Assembly: GCA_030761205.1 (NCBI GenBank)
Contig: JAULJL010000005.1
Span: 8,085,501 to 8,149,500, forward strand
Source: Fremontodendron californicum
Taxonomy: Eukaryota; Streptophyta; Magnoliopsida; Malvales; Malvaceae
Direction: 5' to 3'
Length of the DNA: 64,000 bases
The notes beneath the pieces are model-generated. The model searched no databases. It saw only the letters and a program-made list of their open reading frames with translations, and had not been told where the DNA came from. A program made the translations under genes and the position numbers. Shown here piece by piece: positions 1 to 12,544 of this stretch (position 1 is the first letter of the stretch; each line of letters opens with the position of its first letter).

Positions 1-760
1 AAAACTAGAGAACGGAAAGAAAAAGAAAACTTAGAGAATTTTATTACAATGGCTAATATTCTACCAATGTATCAATTGTATCACAATACTCATCCAAGGC
101 CCTCTATTTATACACATTTTTGGAGGGCTAAATGACAAGAGACAAGCTTTACAAATTTCAAAGGTAGGTATAATAGGTGGGTGCATTTTTCTAACAATTT
201 TCGTCATATTGTATGACAATTCTGATCAGCCAGCTTGATGGTCGATTTTGTCAATGTTGGAGGCTCGATCTGATAAAATGGTCTTCTAGAAAAATATACC
301 CCTATCAGTTACGGATCTATAGCCGTTGGAATCAGCGTATTTGCTGATGTGGATAAGAAGATATGGGCAAAATACGAAAACAGGTCAGCACAGACGTCAT
401 TGCACATAAGCCAACTTGATGGTCGATTTCGCTAGGGACAAAGACTCCGTTTCAAGAAATGTAAAACATGAAAAAGATAGATATGCCTCTTAGCTTTGCA
501 TGGCTACAAATATTAGCCTTATTGCTTCAGTGAAACTCGAGATATAGCTGATATGGCAAACGGTGTCGGAACTGGAACTGAACTGGATTTGCCCTTAATT
601 CTAGTAATCTGAAATCACTCAAAGAAACTTGTGAAAAACACCAAATTACATAAAAATATAAAAGATCATAAACACAATTAGACTAAACAATAATAACTCG
701 TATTTGACACAAAACAATAATAAAACATAACTAAAAACTATATAATTATACGAGTTATCA
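1..760 (-). repeat. 3' LTR of element X (partial)
   Basis: The segment matches the end of the LTR at 22097-23589 almost base for base and finishes with the same terminus CGAGTTATCA at 751-760, which read on the minus strand is the LTR start TGATAACTCG. About 730 bp of this LTR lie outside the window. It holds a single copy of the 181-bp unit that is tandemly repeated in the LTR of element Z. Confidence 0.9.
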
Positions 761-797
761 CACCCCCACACTTAGATTGTTGCTAGTCCCTAGCAAC
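761..797 (-). other. Polypurine tract and adjoining hairpin of element X
   Basis: Directly beside the LTR lies a pyrimidine run (CACCCCCACACTTAG), which on the minus strand is the purine-rich plus-strand primer expected next to a 3' LTR. It is followed by an inverted repeat, GTTGCTAG-TCC-CTAGCAAC, at 779-797 with 8-bp arms. The same arrangement is present in element Z at 9402-9438. Confidence 0.75.
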
Positions 798-2630
798 GAC
801 TCAATAAAAATAAAATAAGAAAATCTAATCTAATCCATTTTCGTAGGAAATCACGGTGGCACTTAGCATGTGACACAAGCCTTTAAACCCCTAGGTGTCC
901 CTAGTGGACGAGTTTAGTCTCGTGAGGGTTTACTAGGACGATACCCACAAACATTGAAGACATAAGAAAAACTAAAAATAATAATTATAACTAATCCTTC
1001 CAATATAAATTAGAGATAATCATTGGACAAGTCTTAAAAACTAATCAATAGCTTAAAGAAATTCACAAAAAATCTTGCTTGAATGTAAATAGTTTGAGTT
1101 AAGCCAATATTAACATAACATATTTCAATCAAAATAGTGTATATTCAAACTTAATCTCAACTTCTCACATGGGATACTCTCTTGATTTTCACTCTTTAAA
1201 GTAGTGGTAAAGTGTTTACACTCAATCAATCTCATGAAAACACTTCTACCATATGCTTGCTTTTCCACCTATTCTCCACTATTTAGATCATACAACTTCA
1301 TAAATCAAGAGGTCTTTATTCAAGGTTGTAATGGGGCCAAAGGGTTATAATGTGGTTAAAGAACAAAAGGATAAAGATATCACAAAGGTTCCAAAGAGTT
1401 CATAGATTTTAGAGACATAATAAGATCATACAAATAAAACTTCTCAAAACTCTTATAAAGCACATAATAACATAGGCTAAATATTCATGTTGAGCCTTTG
1501 CATCATTCTAACCAACTTTGTAACATCTTTTTCTAGAAGTTCAAGAGAAGATTTTTTTTTTTTTTAATATGGGAATGTATTTGACAATGATCCCTTTCTT
1601 TTTCTCTTGACTTTTTCTTTTCTTTTCTTCCCCCACACTTATCTTTTGTTTCTAACCCAAATTTTCAACTAAAAATATCCCTTGTTTTTTTTTTTTTTTT
1701 TTGCAATATGTCTCAAAATATAAAAATCCATCTTTAGAACAAGGGTAAGGATATAAGTATATTTAGGCTAGGTGTAAGTTGTGGTTACCAATAAAACAGC
1801 ATATTTAATGTAGGTTCAAATTGGCTCACTAGTGGGGATGTTCTCTTAGAACATTAATAAGGGATGGCTGTTTGGCTCTGGTTATAATCCTAATGCCTCT
1901 ATCATATTCATGTTGTCACATGTATCAATATAGTCTCAAACGGTTTAAAGCAAGTTCTAGAGAATCATGTAATCATAAGAGCACTCAAGAAAGAAATTAG
2001 ATTGATTTGTATAATGCATCAATCATTATAGGCTCAAAAACTCACAAGGATGATTATACAAGTCAATATCAAGTCTAAACATGCTTCTTTCTCAATCAAC
2101 ATATCATATCAACATTGGCTCATAAAAATTAGTATCAAGCTTAATTCTCATGAAAATCTTCTCACTAGTAACCAGTTTAGACTTATGCAATTCATATCTC
2201 ATCATTGTATTAAAAAGGAACTAAAACACACTAAAAATAATAATAATAAAGACTCATAAAAAAAATAGTAGACAAAAAATAAAAGAAATCCTAAATCATT
2301 CCCCCCACACTTAATTCTTACATTGTCCTCAATGTAAGTCTATTCACCCAAATGAAAGAATCATGTGTAAGAGAAAATAACTAATAACATAAGAATAGGA
2401 ATAACTAAGACTCAAAACAAAACAAACTCATGCAACCTAAATAATCCTCAAATACTAAACAAAAATTAACAAGTAAACATAAAAAGATTAAAATCAAACT
2501 GACAAGGAATGTCTCAAGTCTCCCTTACTCAGGCCTTGTTCAGAATGAATACTTCTAAATGGCTTAAAACACATCAATTTTTCTTTTTTTTTTTTCTTTT
2601 TTTGAAAAAGAGTAAAAATTATATTTACAT
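798..2630 (-). other. 3' non-coding region of element X
   Basis: This stretch lies between the end of the integrase frame and the polypurine tract. I see no credible ORF. It aligns with 9439-11240 of element Z, including T-rich runs near 1550 and 1685, C-rich PPT-like runs at 1630 and 2301, and a perfect 8/4/8 hairpin TTACATTG-TCCT-CAATGTAA at 2318-2337. Unlike Z, it has no LOG-bearing insert. Confidence 0.7.
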
Positions 2631-5600
2631 CTAGTTATTTTCAAAACAAGGATCAGAAAAAAAAACAACCTCTTCTTGAGTAACATGATTTTCCAAAAAG
2701 AGTTTGAATCTTTGTCCATTTACCTTGAATACGTTACCATTTTGAGGATTCTCAATGTCAACTGCTCCATAATGATACACATGCTTAACCACAAATGGGC
2801 CAGTCCATCTTGATCTCAACTTACCAGGAAATATGTGAAGTCTAGAATTATAAAGTAGAACTTTTTGCCCAACATCAAATGTTTTTCTTGAAATTAACTT
2901 GTCATGAAAGGCTTTAGTTCTTTCTTTATGAATTTTAGAATTCTCATATGCATCATTTCTGAGTTCCTCAAGTTCATTTATTTGTAATTTTCGTAAATTA
3001 GAAGCGTCATCAAGGTTTGAGTTGAACATTTTAATGGCCCAATATGCTTTATGCTCAAGTTCCACAGGTAAATGACAAGGTTTTCCATAAACTAGCCTAT
3101 AAGGAGACATGCCCAATGCTGTTTTAAAAGTTGTTAGATAGGCCCATAATGCATCGTTAAGTCTAAGAGACCAATCTTTGCGATTTGGATTAACCGTCTT
3201 TTCCAAAATTTGTTTAATCTCCCTATTTGCTAATTCTACCTGTCCATTTGTCTGCGGGTGATAAGGGGTTGCAACTTTGTGTGTAATGGCATATTTATTC
3301 ATTAATGTTTCAAAAACCTTGTTGCAAAAATGTGTTCCCCCATCGCTTATGATAGATCGTGGAATTCCAAATCGACTCAAAATATTTTCTTTTAAAAATT
3401 TAATCACTGTTTTGTGATCATTATTTCGACATGGAATTGCCTCTATCCACTTTGAAACATAATCTATTGCAACTAAAATGTATAAGAAACCAAAAGATGG
3501 TGGAAATGGTCCCATGAAATAAATACCCCAACAGTAGGCATCATGTTTCTTTTCGAAATGGAACCTAATTTTTGACAACTTTCACATGACTTGCAAAAAT
3601 TATGTGCATCTTTGAATAAAGTTGGCCAGTAAAATCCACACTGTAAAATTTTTGCAGCAGTTTTCTTTGATGAAAAATGACCACCACATGCCTCGGAATG
3701 ACAAAACTTAATTACACTACTTACCTCATTGTCGGGAATGCATCTTCGAAAAATCTGATCAGGACAATATTTGAACAAGTAAGGGTCATCCCAATAGAAC
3801 TTCTTTACCTCATTCAGAAACTTCCTTTTATCTTGGGTGCTCCATTGAGAAGGAATTTTTCCTGTAGCAAGAAAATTAGCAATGTCAGCAAACCAAGGTG
3901 TCGTGGAGACAATTAGAAGTTGTTCATCAGGAAAAGTGTCATTTATTGGTGAGGTTCCAAAAGATTCATCACAAACAAGTCTTGATAAATGATCAGCCAC
4001 CACATTTTCTACTCCTTTTTTATCTCGAATGGTGATGTCAAATTCTTGCAGCAAAAGGATCCACCTCAGCAACCTAGGTTTTGCATCCTTCTTAGAGAGA
4101 AGATATTTTAAAGCTGCATGATCACTAAAGACAACAATTGATGATCCAACAAGGTAAGATCTGAATTTATCCAATGCAAAAACAACTGCAAGTAATTCCT
4201 TTTCTGTAGTGGAATAATTCATTTGGGCTCTATTTAAAGTTTTACTTGCATAGTAAATTACATGTGGTTTATTATCTTTCCTTTGTCCTAACACAGCACC
4301 AACAGCATAGTCACTAGCATCACACATTATTTCAAATGGTAAAGACCAATCAGGAGATCTCATAATAGGAGCAGTAGTGAGCATATTTTTGAGTTTTTCA
4401 AAAGCATCTTCACAATCTTTAGTCCATTCAAATGCAGTGTCTTTCATTAAAAGATTACATAGAGGTTTAGATATCGTGCTAAAATCTTTTATGAATCTTC
4501 TATAAAAACCTGCATGTCCCAAGAATGACCTAATGTCCTTTACTGTCTTTGGTGTGGGTAGATTAGCAATCAATTCAAGTTTTGACTTGTCTACCTCAAT
4601 CCCTTTTGCAGAAACAATGTGACCTAGTACAATACCTTTAGTGACCATGAAATGACATTTTTCCCAATTAAGAACAAGATTCTTTTCTTCACACCTAATC
4701 AATACATTTTTCAAATTGGCTAAGCAATCATCAAATGAATCACCAGAAACAGAAAAATCATCCATGAAAATCTCAAGATTACGTTCAATCATGTCACTAA
4801 AAATGCTAAGCATGCATCTTTGAAATGTGGCAGGGGCGTTACATAATCCAAATGGCATTCTACGATATGCAAAAGTACCAAAAGGACATGTAAAAGTGGT
4901 TTTCTCTTGGTCCTCAAGTGCAATGGCAATTTGATTATACCCAGAATATCCATCTAGAAAACAATAAAACTCATGCCCTGCAACTCTTTCTAAGATTTGA
5001 TCCATGAAAGGCAAAGGGAAATGATCTTTCCTCGTCACTGAGTTAAGTTTCCTATAGTCAATGCACATGCGCCAACCAGTAACAGTCCTAGCTGGAATTA
5101 ATTCATTGTTTTCATTTTTAACTACAGTAACTCCAGATTTCTTAGGTACGACTTGAGTAGGACTTACCCATTTGCTATCAGAGATAGGATAAATGATTCC
5201 ATTATCTAGAAGTTTAATGACTTCATTTTTCACTACTTCTTTCATATTAGGATTAAGCCTTCGTTGCATTTGTCTAGAGGGTTTAGCATTTTCCTCTAAA
5301 TAAATATTATGTGTGCAGATTAATGGGCTTATTCCCTTTATGTCAGCTAAGGTCCATCCTAATGCATTTTTGTGCATCTTCAAAAGTTGTAACAACTTAC
5401 CTTCTTGTAGTTCATCAAGATGTGAAGAAATTATGACTGGAAAAGTTTCATTCTCACCCAAAAAGGAATATTTTAGCTCGGATGGCAATGGTTTTAAATC
5501 CAGCTTGGGTGGTTCAATAGTTGATGGTACAGTGACATTTGTGAGTGATGGAAGTTCCTCAAACTTTTGTTTCCAACAATGCTTATCCTGAAAAGAATTT

Positions 5601-7204
5601 AACAAAGAATTAGTGTGTGAAATTTCTGAAGCATTATCAAACTCACATTCAATTAAATAAGCTTCTAAAGGGTCATGGAATGTGGTAGTGGTGAGATGTT
5701 CATGAACAAGTTCTTCAATGAAATCCACTTCATGTACTTCTGAATCATCACCAGGTTGCTTGCAAATGTTGAACACATTTAATTCTAAAGTCATATTTCC
5801 AAAAGAAATGTTCAAAATACCATTCCTGCAATTTATCAGAGCATTAGAAGTTGCAAGAAATGGACGGCCTAATATAACAGGAATTTGAACATTTGGATTT
5901 GAAACAGGATGTGTGTCCAAAACAATAAAATCAACAGGGAAGTAAAAATTATCAATTTGAACCAAAACATCTTCAACTATCCCTCGAGGAATTTTTACAG
6001 AACGATCAGCTAGTTGAAGTGTAACAGGTGTTTCCTTGAGTTCACCTAAACCTAACTGTTGATAAACAGAAAAAGGCAAAAGATTAACACTAGCACCAAG
6101 ATCAAGCAATGCACTTTCTATTCTAGTGTTTCCAATGATGCATGAGATTGTTGGACATCCAGGATCTTTGAATTTTGGTGGAGTAAGGTGCTGAATGATT
6201 GAGCTCACACTTTCCGTCAAAAATGCTTTCTTTTGTACATTATGTTTCCTTTTAACTGTGCACATGTCCTTCAAAAATTTAGCATAAGATGGAACTTGTT
6301 TGATTGCATCCAATAAAGGAATGTTAATCTTAACTTGTTTGAAAAGTTCATAAATTTCTGCATTTTGATTCAAATTCTTTATTGTTTGCAACCTTTGAGG
6401 AAAAGGAGCAGGATGCATACCTTTTTCTTTGTCCAAATTTTCAAGAAGTTCAGACTTACCATCATCCTTACCATTACTTTTCGGAGGGGAAGGAGGATCT
6501 TGGTCTTTTGATGGAATGTTTTTGTCAATTGCCTTTCCACTTCGAAGAGTTGTGATAGAACTGGCATTTTCCGTTTGAGTTTCATTGGAGCAAGAAACAA
6601 GACATTGAGTAGAAGGGTTAGGCTGAGGTTGAGCAGGAAACTTACCTTTTTCTTGAGTGCGTAATGAAGCTGTCAATGTGGACAAGGTGTTTTTGATCTC
6701 ATTGATGTCCTGTGAAGTTTGGTTATTCACATTTGCTTGTGTTTGCATGAATGCTTGCAATGTTTCTTCCAAGGTTTGTACACGTGAAGGTTGATAGGAA
6801 AAAGTGTTGCCCGGCTTTTGAGATTGTGGTACCTGAACATGATTATTATTCCGCCAACTGAAGTAGGGATGATTTCTCCATTCAGGGTTATACGTTTCAG
6901 AGTAAGGAGAAGGAAAAGGCTTTTTAAATGTGTTTATGGAATTTACTTGATCATGCAACGCTTCTTTAAGAATGGGAATGTTTGGACATTCAGAAGTGGG
7001 GTGTCCCATGATTTCACAAATTCCACAACTTTCTTCATTTTTAACCGTTTTGACTTCTTTTACTTCTCTAAGTTCCATGGCTTCAATCTTTCTAGCCAAA
7101 TTAGCTACTTTAGCTTTTATCTCATCTTCTTGACTAAAATGATATTTACCTCTGTTAGAAACAAGATTAGATCTATTGGAACTTTCAGAGAAATTATCTG
7201 TGTG
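2631..7204 (-). pseudogene. Element X gag(C-terminal)-pol, split and frameshifted
   Basis: This is the larger part of an Athila-type polyprotein. In order from 7204: end of gag, a CCHC zinc knuckle (CGICEIMGHPTSEC), aspartic protease with DLGAS, reverse transcriptase with FLDGYSGYNQ and the catalytic FMDD, RNase H (CDASDYAVGAV, TEKELLAV, DHLSRL), and integrase with its H2C2 zinc domain. Near 3540 a small deletion changes the frame, so the integrase core is read from a second frame ending at 2631. There the first Asp of the DDE triad is Tyr (GIYFMGPF against MDFMGPF in element Z). The N-terminal gag half lies at 21201-21868, separated by element Z. Not functional as it stands. Confidence 0.9.
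7200..7204. other. Target-site duplication GTGTG of element Z (left)
   Basis: GTGTG directly precedes the LTR terminus TGATGCACCC here and directly follows CGAGTTATCA at 21201-21205. Removing Z and one copy rejoins the gag of element X. Confidence 0.95.
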
Positions 7205-7408
7205 TGATGCACCCAAAAGAGTGTATCTTATTTAACCTTGCACTAAAAAGATAAATTGTAAGTATAGTAGTTAGCAAGGGTCGAGTCCTCAGGGATTGGG
7301 TTTTAGTTTATAAGTTAATAGTTTAAAACTTAAATTCAAGAACAATAAAAGAAAAGGGGTTTTTGAAGCCAGATTTAAACTAAAGTAAATAATAAGAATA
7401 AGATGCAA

Positions 7409-7565
7409 GGCGGTATAACCAGCCAATAAAAATATATATACTAAATTAGGCGGTATAACCAGCCAATAAAAATATATATACTAAATTAGGCGGTATAACC
7501 AGCCAATAAAAATAAAACAAAGTTAATATACAAATTAGGCGGTATAACCAGCCAATAAAAATAAA
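7409..7565. repeat. Short tandem repeats in the LTR (GGCGGTATAACC motif)
   Basis: Copies begin at 7409, 7449, 7489 and 7538. The same block recurs in the other LTR of Z at about 19208-19364. The motif is also repeated in the 5' leaders of elements X (21985, 22018) and Y (four copies, 23917-24050), outside their LTRs. Confidence 0.85.
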
Positions 7566-8505
7566 TATAAAAAATAAGGAAACTAAAAGTAAGAAAACAA
7601 ATAAGTAAGAAGAATCAAATATGAAAAATATGGTTAAGGTTTCATTCTCCACCACTAGACATCATTAAGAATCAATTTCAGATCTATCAATATCAACCAA
7701 CTATCAAAGTTAACAACCGTAGATAACAACAAGCTCTGTTACCCCAATCTTTCCTTAGTTTGTCGTTAAATAGAACAAGCTCTCTATTTAATCTCTAACC
7801 ATTAAACAACCTAGAATAAGCTCTCTAAATTCAATTTAATGGCAGCTTTATGATGAGAAAGATAGGTTGATCTAAGCAACAAACACATAAGCTCGGATTG
7901 TTCAACTTAGGTTATGTTCCACTTTGCAATTATTGAAAACTTGACCATAATCATTAATCACAAATTGCCACTTATGAATAGGAAATCAAGACAATTACAC
8001 GGATCAAGACTCCTAAACTAGCAATAGATAATTATCAAGATCTATCTAGTTGTACACCTAAATAAATCTAGACAACATCATGAACAATTCTTGTAGAAGA
8101 ACATAAGCAACTTTGATAGAAAATTAATGATAGATAGAATCTGAAAATCAATCACAAAACATGTCTAGGGCTTTGAAATCACCCTTAACCAAATAGAAGT
8201 TTAGCCTAGCATAGGCATTATAAACATAAAATTAAATAGAATCTAAGAAGAAAATAAAAGAAAGAAAGAAGAAGAAGAAGAATATTAATTATCCAACCTC
8301 TTGCTCTTTCTAAAGAAAAACAAAAATAGAGAAAAGAAAGAAGAAGAAAACTTAGAGAATTTTATTAAAATGGCTAATATCCTACCTATGTCCAATATGA
8401 TCCCTTACAATCATCCAAGGCCCTCTATTTATACACATTTTGGAGGGCTAAATGACAAGAGACAAGCTTTACAAATTTCAAAGGTAGGTATATGACGATT
8501 TTGAT

Positions 8506-9049
8506 CAGCCAACTTGATGGTCGATTTCGTCAATATTGGAGGCCTGATATGATCACATGGTCTTCTAGAAAAAGGTTCCCCTATCAGTTACGGAACCATA
8601 GCCGTTGGAATCAGCTCATTTGCTGATGTGGTTAAGCAGATATGGGCAAAATACGAAAACATGTCAGCACAGACGTCATTGCACATCAGCCACCTTGATG
8701 GTCGATTTCTTCAATATTGGAGGCCTGATCTGATCACATGGTCTTCTAGACAAAGGTTCCCCTATCTGTTACGGAACCATATCCGTTGGAATCAGCTCAT
8801 TTGCTGATGTGGTTAAGCAGATATGGGCAAAATACGAAAACATGTCAGCACAGACGTCATTGCACATCAGCCACCTTGATGGTCGATTTCTTCAATATTG
8901 GAGGCCTGATCTGATCACATGGTCTTCTAGACAAAGGTTCCCCTATCAGTTACGGAACCATATCCGTTGGAATCAGCTCATTTGCTGATGTGGATAAGAA
9001 GATATGGGCATAATACGAAAACATGTCAGCACAGTCGTCATTGCACATC
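8506..9049. repeat. 181-bp tandem repeat inside the LTR of element Z
   Basis: Unit starts, each marked by CAGCCA(A/C)CTTGATGG, are at 8506, 8687, 8868 and 9049, an exact 181-bp period. The other LTR of Z has the same array from 20305. Element X has one unit (23057-23238), element Y two (25077, 25258, 25439). Confidence 0.9.
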
Positions 9050-9401
9050 AGCCAACTTGATGGTCGATTTAGCTAGGGAAAACGACTCCGTTTTAAGAAG
9101 TGTAAAACATGAAAAAGATAGATATGCCTCTTAGCTTTGCATGGCTACAAATTTCAGCCTTATTGCTTCAGTGAAACTCGAGATATAGCTGATATGGCAA
9201 AAGGTGTCGGAACTGAAACTGAACTGGATTTGCTCTTAATTCTAGTAATCTGAAATCACTCAAAGAAACTTGTGAAAAACACCAAAATACATAAAAATAT
9301 AAAAGATCATAAACACAATTAGACTAAACAATAATAACTCGTATTTGACACAAAACATTAATAAAACATAACTAAAAACTATATAATTATACGAGTTATC
9401 A

Positions 9402-9438
9402 CACCCCTACACTTAGATTGTTGCTAGTCCCTAGCAAC
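9402..9438 (-). other. Polypurine tract and hairpin of element Z
   Basis: A pyrimidine run CACCCCTACACTT on the plus strand (purine-rich on the minus strand) abuts the LTR end at 9401, followed by the inverted repeat GTTGCTAG-TCC-CTAGCAAC at 9420-9438. This is the expected place for plus-strand priming. Confidence 0.8.
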
Positions 9439-11241
9439 GACTCAATAAAAATAAAATAAGAAAATCTAATCTAATCCATTTTCGTAGGAAATCACGGTGG
9501 CACTTAGCATGTGACACAAGCCTTTAAACCCCTAGGTGTCCCTAGTGGACGAGTTTAGTCTCGTGAGGGTTTACTAGAACGATACCCACAAACATTGAAA
9601 AACTAAAATATAAATAAACTGCATATACTAAAAATATTTACTCCTAATCCTTTCAATACAAATTAGATACAATATTTGAACAAGTCTTATAAACTAATCA
9701 ATAGCTTAAAGAATTTCACAAAAAATCATGCTTGAATGTAAATTGTTTGAGTTAAGCCAATATTAGCATAACATATCTCAATCAAAATATTGCATGTTCA
9801 AATTTAATCTCAACTTCTCACATGGGATACCCTCATGATTTTCACTCTTTAAAGTAGTGGTGAAGTGTTTACACTCAATCAATCTCATGAAAACAGTTCT
9901 ACCATATTCTTGCTTGTCCACCTATTCTCCACTATTTAGATCATACAACTTCATGAATCAAGAGGTCTTTAATCAAGGTTGTAATGGGGCCAAGGGGTTT
10001 GTAATGTGGTTGAAGAACAAAAGGATAAAGATATCACAAAGGTTCCAAAGAGTTCATAAAGTTTAGAGACATAAAAAGATCATACAAAGAAACTTCTCAA
10101 AACTCTTTACAAGTACATAGTCACCTAGGCCGGATATTTATGTTGGGCCTTTTCTTCATTCTAAACGACTTTGTAACATCTTTTTCTTTTTCCACAAATT
10201 CAAGAGATGATTCATATATTTTTTTTTTTTTTTACATAGGAATGTATTTGCCAGTATTTCATTTTTTTTTCTTGACTTTTCTTTTCTTTCCCCCCCACAC
10301 TTATTTCTTGTTTCTAACCCAAATTTTTAACTAAAAATATCCCTTGTCTTTGCAACTTGTCTCAAAACATGCTAATTCATCTTTGGAACAAAGGTAAAGA
10401 TATAAGTATATTTAGGTTAGGGACAAGTTATGGTTACCAAAGAGATAGCTTATTCAATGTAGGCTCAAATTGGTTCACTAAGGGTGTGTTCTCTTGGAAC
10501 ATCAATAAAGGATGGCTGTTTGGCTCTGGCTAAAAATCCTAATGCCTCTATCATATTCATGTTGTCACATGTATCAATATAGTCTCAAACGGTTTAAAGC
10601 AAGTTCTAGAGAATCCTGTAATCATAAGAGCACTCAAGAAAGAAATTAGATTGATTTGTATAAAGCATCAATCATTATAGGCTTAAAAACTCACAAGGAT
10701 GATTATACAAGTTAGATTAAGTCTAAACATGCTTCTTTCTCAATCAACATATTATATTAACATTGGCTCATAAAAAGGTTGACATCAAGCTCAATTCTCA
10801 TGAAAATCTTCTCACTAATAAATCTGTTTTAGACTTATGCAATTCATATCTCATCATTGTATTAAAAAGGAACTAAAACTCACAAAAAAAAATAATAATA
10901 ATAATAAAGAAGAAAAAAAAAATAGTAGACAAAAATAAAAGAAATCCTAAATCATTCCCCCCCCCCCCCACACTTAATTCTTACATTGTCCTCAATGTAA
11001 GTCTATTAACTCAAATGAAAGAATCATGTGTAAGAGAAAAGAACTAATAACATAAGAATAGGAACAACTAAGACTCAAAACAAAACAAAACCATGCAACC
11101 TAAATAATCCTAAAATACTAAACAAAAATTAACAAGTAAACATAAAAAGATTAAAATCAAACTGACAAGGTATGTCTCAAGTCTCCCTTACTCAGACCTT
11201 GTTCAGAATGAATACTTCTAAATTGCTTAAAAAACAACAAA

Positions 11242-11289
<48 letters not shown>

Positions 11290-11385
11290 AAGAAGAAATC
11301 AAACTGACAAGGTATGTCTCAAGTCTCCCTTACTCAGACCTTGTTCAGAATGAATACTTCTTAAAATTTTTTTTTTTTTATTAAA
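9439..11385 (-). other. 3' non-coding region of element Z with a duplicated segment
   Basis: No credible ORF. It aligns with the 3' region of element X. It contains a long C-run and 8/4/8 hairpin (10957-11000) and a segment of about 67 bp present twice (11154-11221 and 11296-11361) on either side of a 41-base T-run (11245-11285). Element X has this segment once, at about 2495-2560. Confidence 0.75.
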
Positions 11386-11532
11386 TTAGCAAAATATGTC
11401 CCTTACCCCCTACTAAAATATGACATTGTCCCCAATGTCAAATTTTAAAGGTAGAATTTAGGAGATATTACCTGCAGAGGTTGCTAACCACTTATTATAA
11501 CTGAGACACAACAAGCAAAATGTTAGATAATG

Positions 11533-12180
11533 TCACAAAGACAAAGTGCAATCCACTCCTTGCTCGTCCATATCTCTTTTTCTTTTTCCGAGCGTTTGCG
11601 AAACAACCGTAGCAGATAAACACTCATAAGCTTGGAGCTTTTTAAGTAAATCTTCAATGGTTGTAGCAGAAATTATGGTTCTCCTTGCCTCTGAAAACAT
11701 GAATCCATTATCCACAGCATTATCTAAATATAAAAGCAAATTACTAAAATAACCATTAATATTAAGCAAACCAATGGGTTTCTTATTTGTGACCAAAGAT
11801 GACCAAGAAGCCACGCAAGCTATTTCTTCCAATGTACCCAGACCTCCTGGTAAAGCAATGAATGCATCGGCAGAATGGTACATGATTGTTATCCGTTCAG
11901 GGACACTCCAGACTTGTATTTCCTTACCCACGGTAGGTCCACAAAAACTTGTGAATAGTTTTGGCACGATTCCTAGAACTGGACTTCCTCCGGCGTGTGC
12001 TGCTGTAGCGACTGCTCCCATTAAACCCGTACTACCGCCTCCATAAATCAAGTGGATCTTTTGTTGGGCAAGTATTACTCCAACTCTTATGGCTTCATCA
12101 GCGAATATGTTATTTTTTCCTGGATAAGCACCTCCAAAGACACAAATTTTTTTAATGCGCTGGGATGAAGTACTTGCCAT
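11533..12180 (-). CDS. LOG: LOG-family cytokinin riboside 5'-monophosphate phosphoribohydrolase, captured by a retrotransposon
   Basis: Proteins of this family release free, active cytokinin bases from their riboside 5'-monophosphates in a single step, in cytosol and nucleus. The ORF is open for 215 codons, the usual family length. It has the nucleotide-binding GGGSTGLMG (residues 47-55) and the signature PGGLGTLEE (111-119). Arg96 and Glu119 have the 23-residue spacing of the family's catalytic Arg and Glu. The C-terminus has a basic GKRKRD stretch. An ATG 39 bases upstream (12219) is in frame, but the TATA-like CTATATAT lies immediately before it, so I chose 12180. The ORF has no introns, whereas plant LOG genes normally have several, which suggests capture from an mRNA. 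It lies on the gag-pol strand downstream of integrase. Whether it is expressed is unknown. Confidence 0.88.
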   Translation of the reverse strand: MASTSSQRIKKICVFGGAYPGKNNIFADEAIRVGVILAQQKIHLIYGGGSTGLMGAVATAAHAGGSPVLGIVPKLFTSFCGPTVGKEIQVWSVPERITIMYHSADAFIALPGGLGTLEEIACVASWSSLVTNKKPIGLLNINGYFSNLLLYLDNAVDNGFMFSEARRTIISATTIEDLLKKLQAYECLSATVVSQTLGKRKRDMDEQGVDCTLSL

Positions 12181-12224
12181 TTTTTTTTTCTTCGAGTGCC
12201 TGAAAGAGAATGAGTACATGGTGT

Positions 12225-12234
12225 AATATATAGA
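12225..12234 (-). promoter_or_regulatory. TATA-like box upstream of the captured LOG ORF
   Basis: Read on the minus strand, CTCTATATATTAC lies about 45-55 bases before the chosen LOG start codon, a plausible TATA position for a short leader. If real, the LOG ORF could have its own transcript rather than depend on the LTR. This is inference from spacing alone. Confidence 0.4.
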
Positions 12235-12544
12235 GGACTCAGTAGTGAATCAGACAAGAGTAATAATGTCGCCGAAAGTGTATCTGACCTGTCAGAAGAA
12301 AATGTTAACCTAACAAAAGATTTTTGCGTGATTTCAGGAAGAAAATCAAAAAGAGAAAAAAAATCAACCGTAAAAGACAAATAAAAAAAAAACGAGAATA
12401 GTTACACAAATCGAACAACACGTAAATTAAACCAAAATAAAGTTATTGCAAATCAAACCAAAAGCTGAGAAGTCATTTATTGTAGTTTTGATTGTGGCTC
12501 ACATCTTCCTCTGGTTTTACATCCAGAAACGGCTTAAACGCCTT

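Larger units (their letters stand above)
7205..9401 (-). repeat. 3' LTR of element Z
   Basis: 2,197 bp, paired with 19004-21200. Near its left end (7409-7565) are four copies of a motif GGCGGTATAACCAGCCAATA spaced by about 40-49 bp. Farther right (8506-9049) a 181-bp unit is repeated three times, starting at 8506, 8687 and 8868, with the next partial copy at 9049. Small ORFs inside the LTR repeat in both copies and are not considered genes. Confidence 0.95.

Noticed and set aside
7409..7565. Regularly spaced short repeats resembling a CRISPR array
   Set aside because: Spacers are AT-rich and mostly alike, the block is duplicated in both LTRs of an Athila element, and the genome is a plant's.
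8506..9049. The 181-bp LTR repeat as an established centromeric satellite
   Set aside because: Only up to three units are seen here; length alone does not show centromere function.
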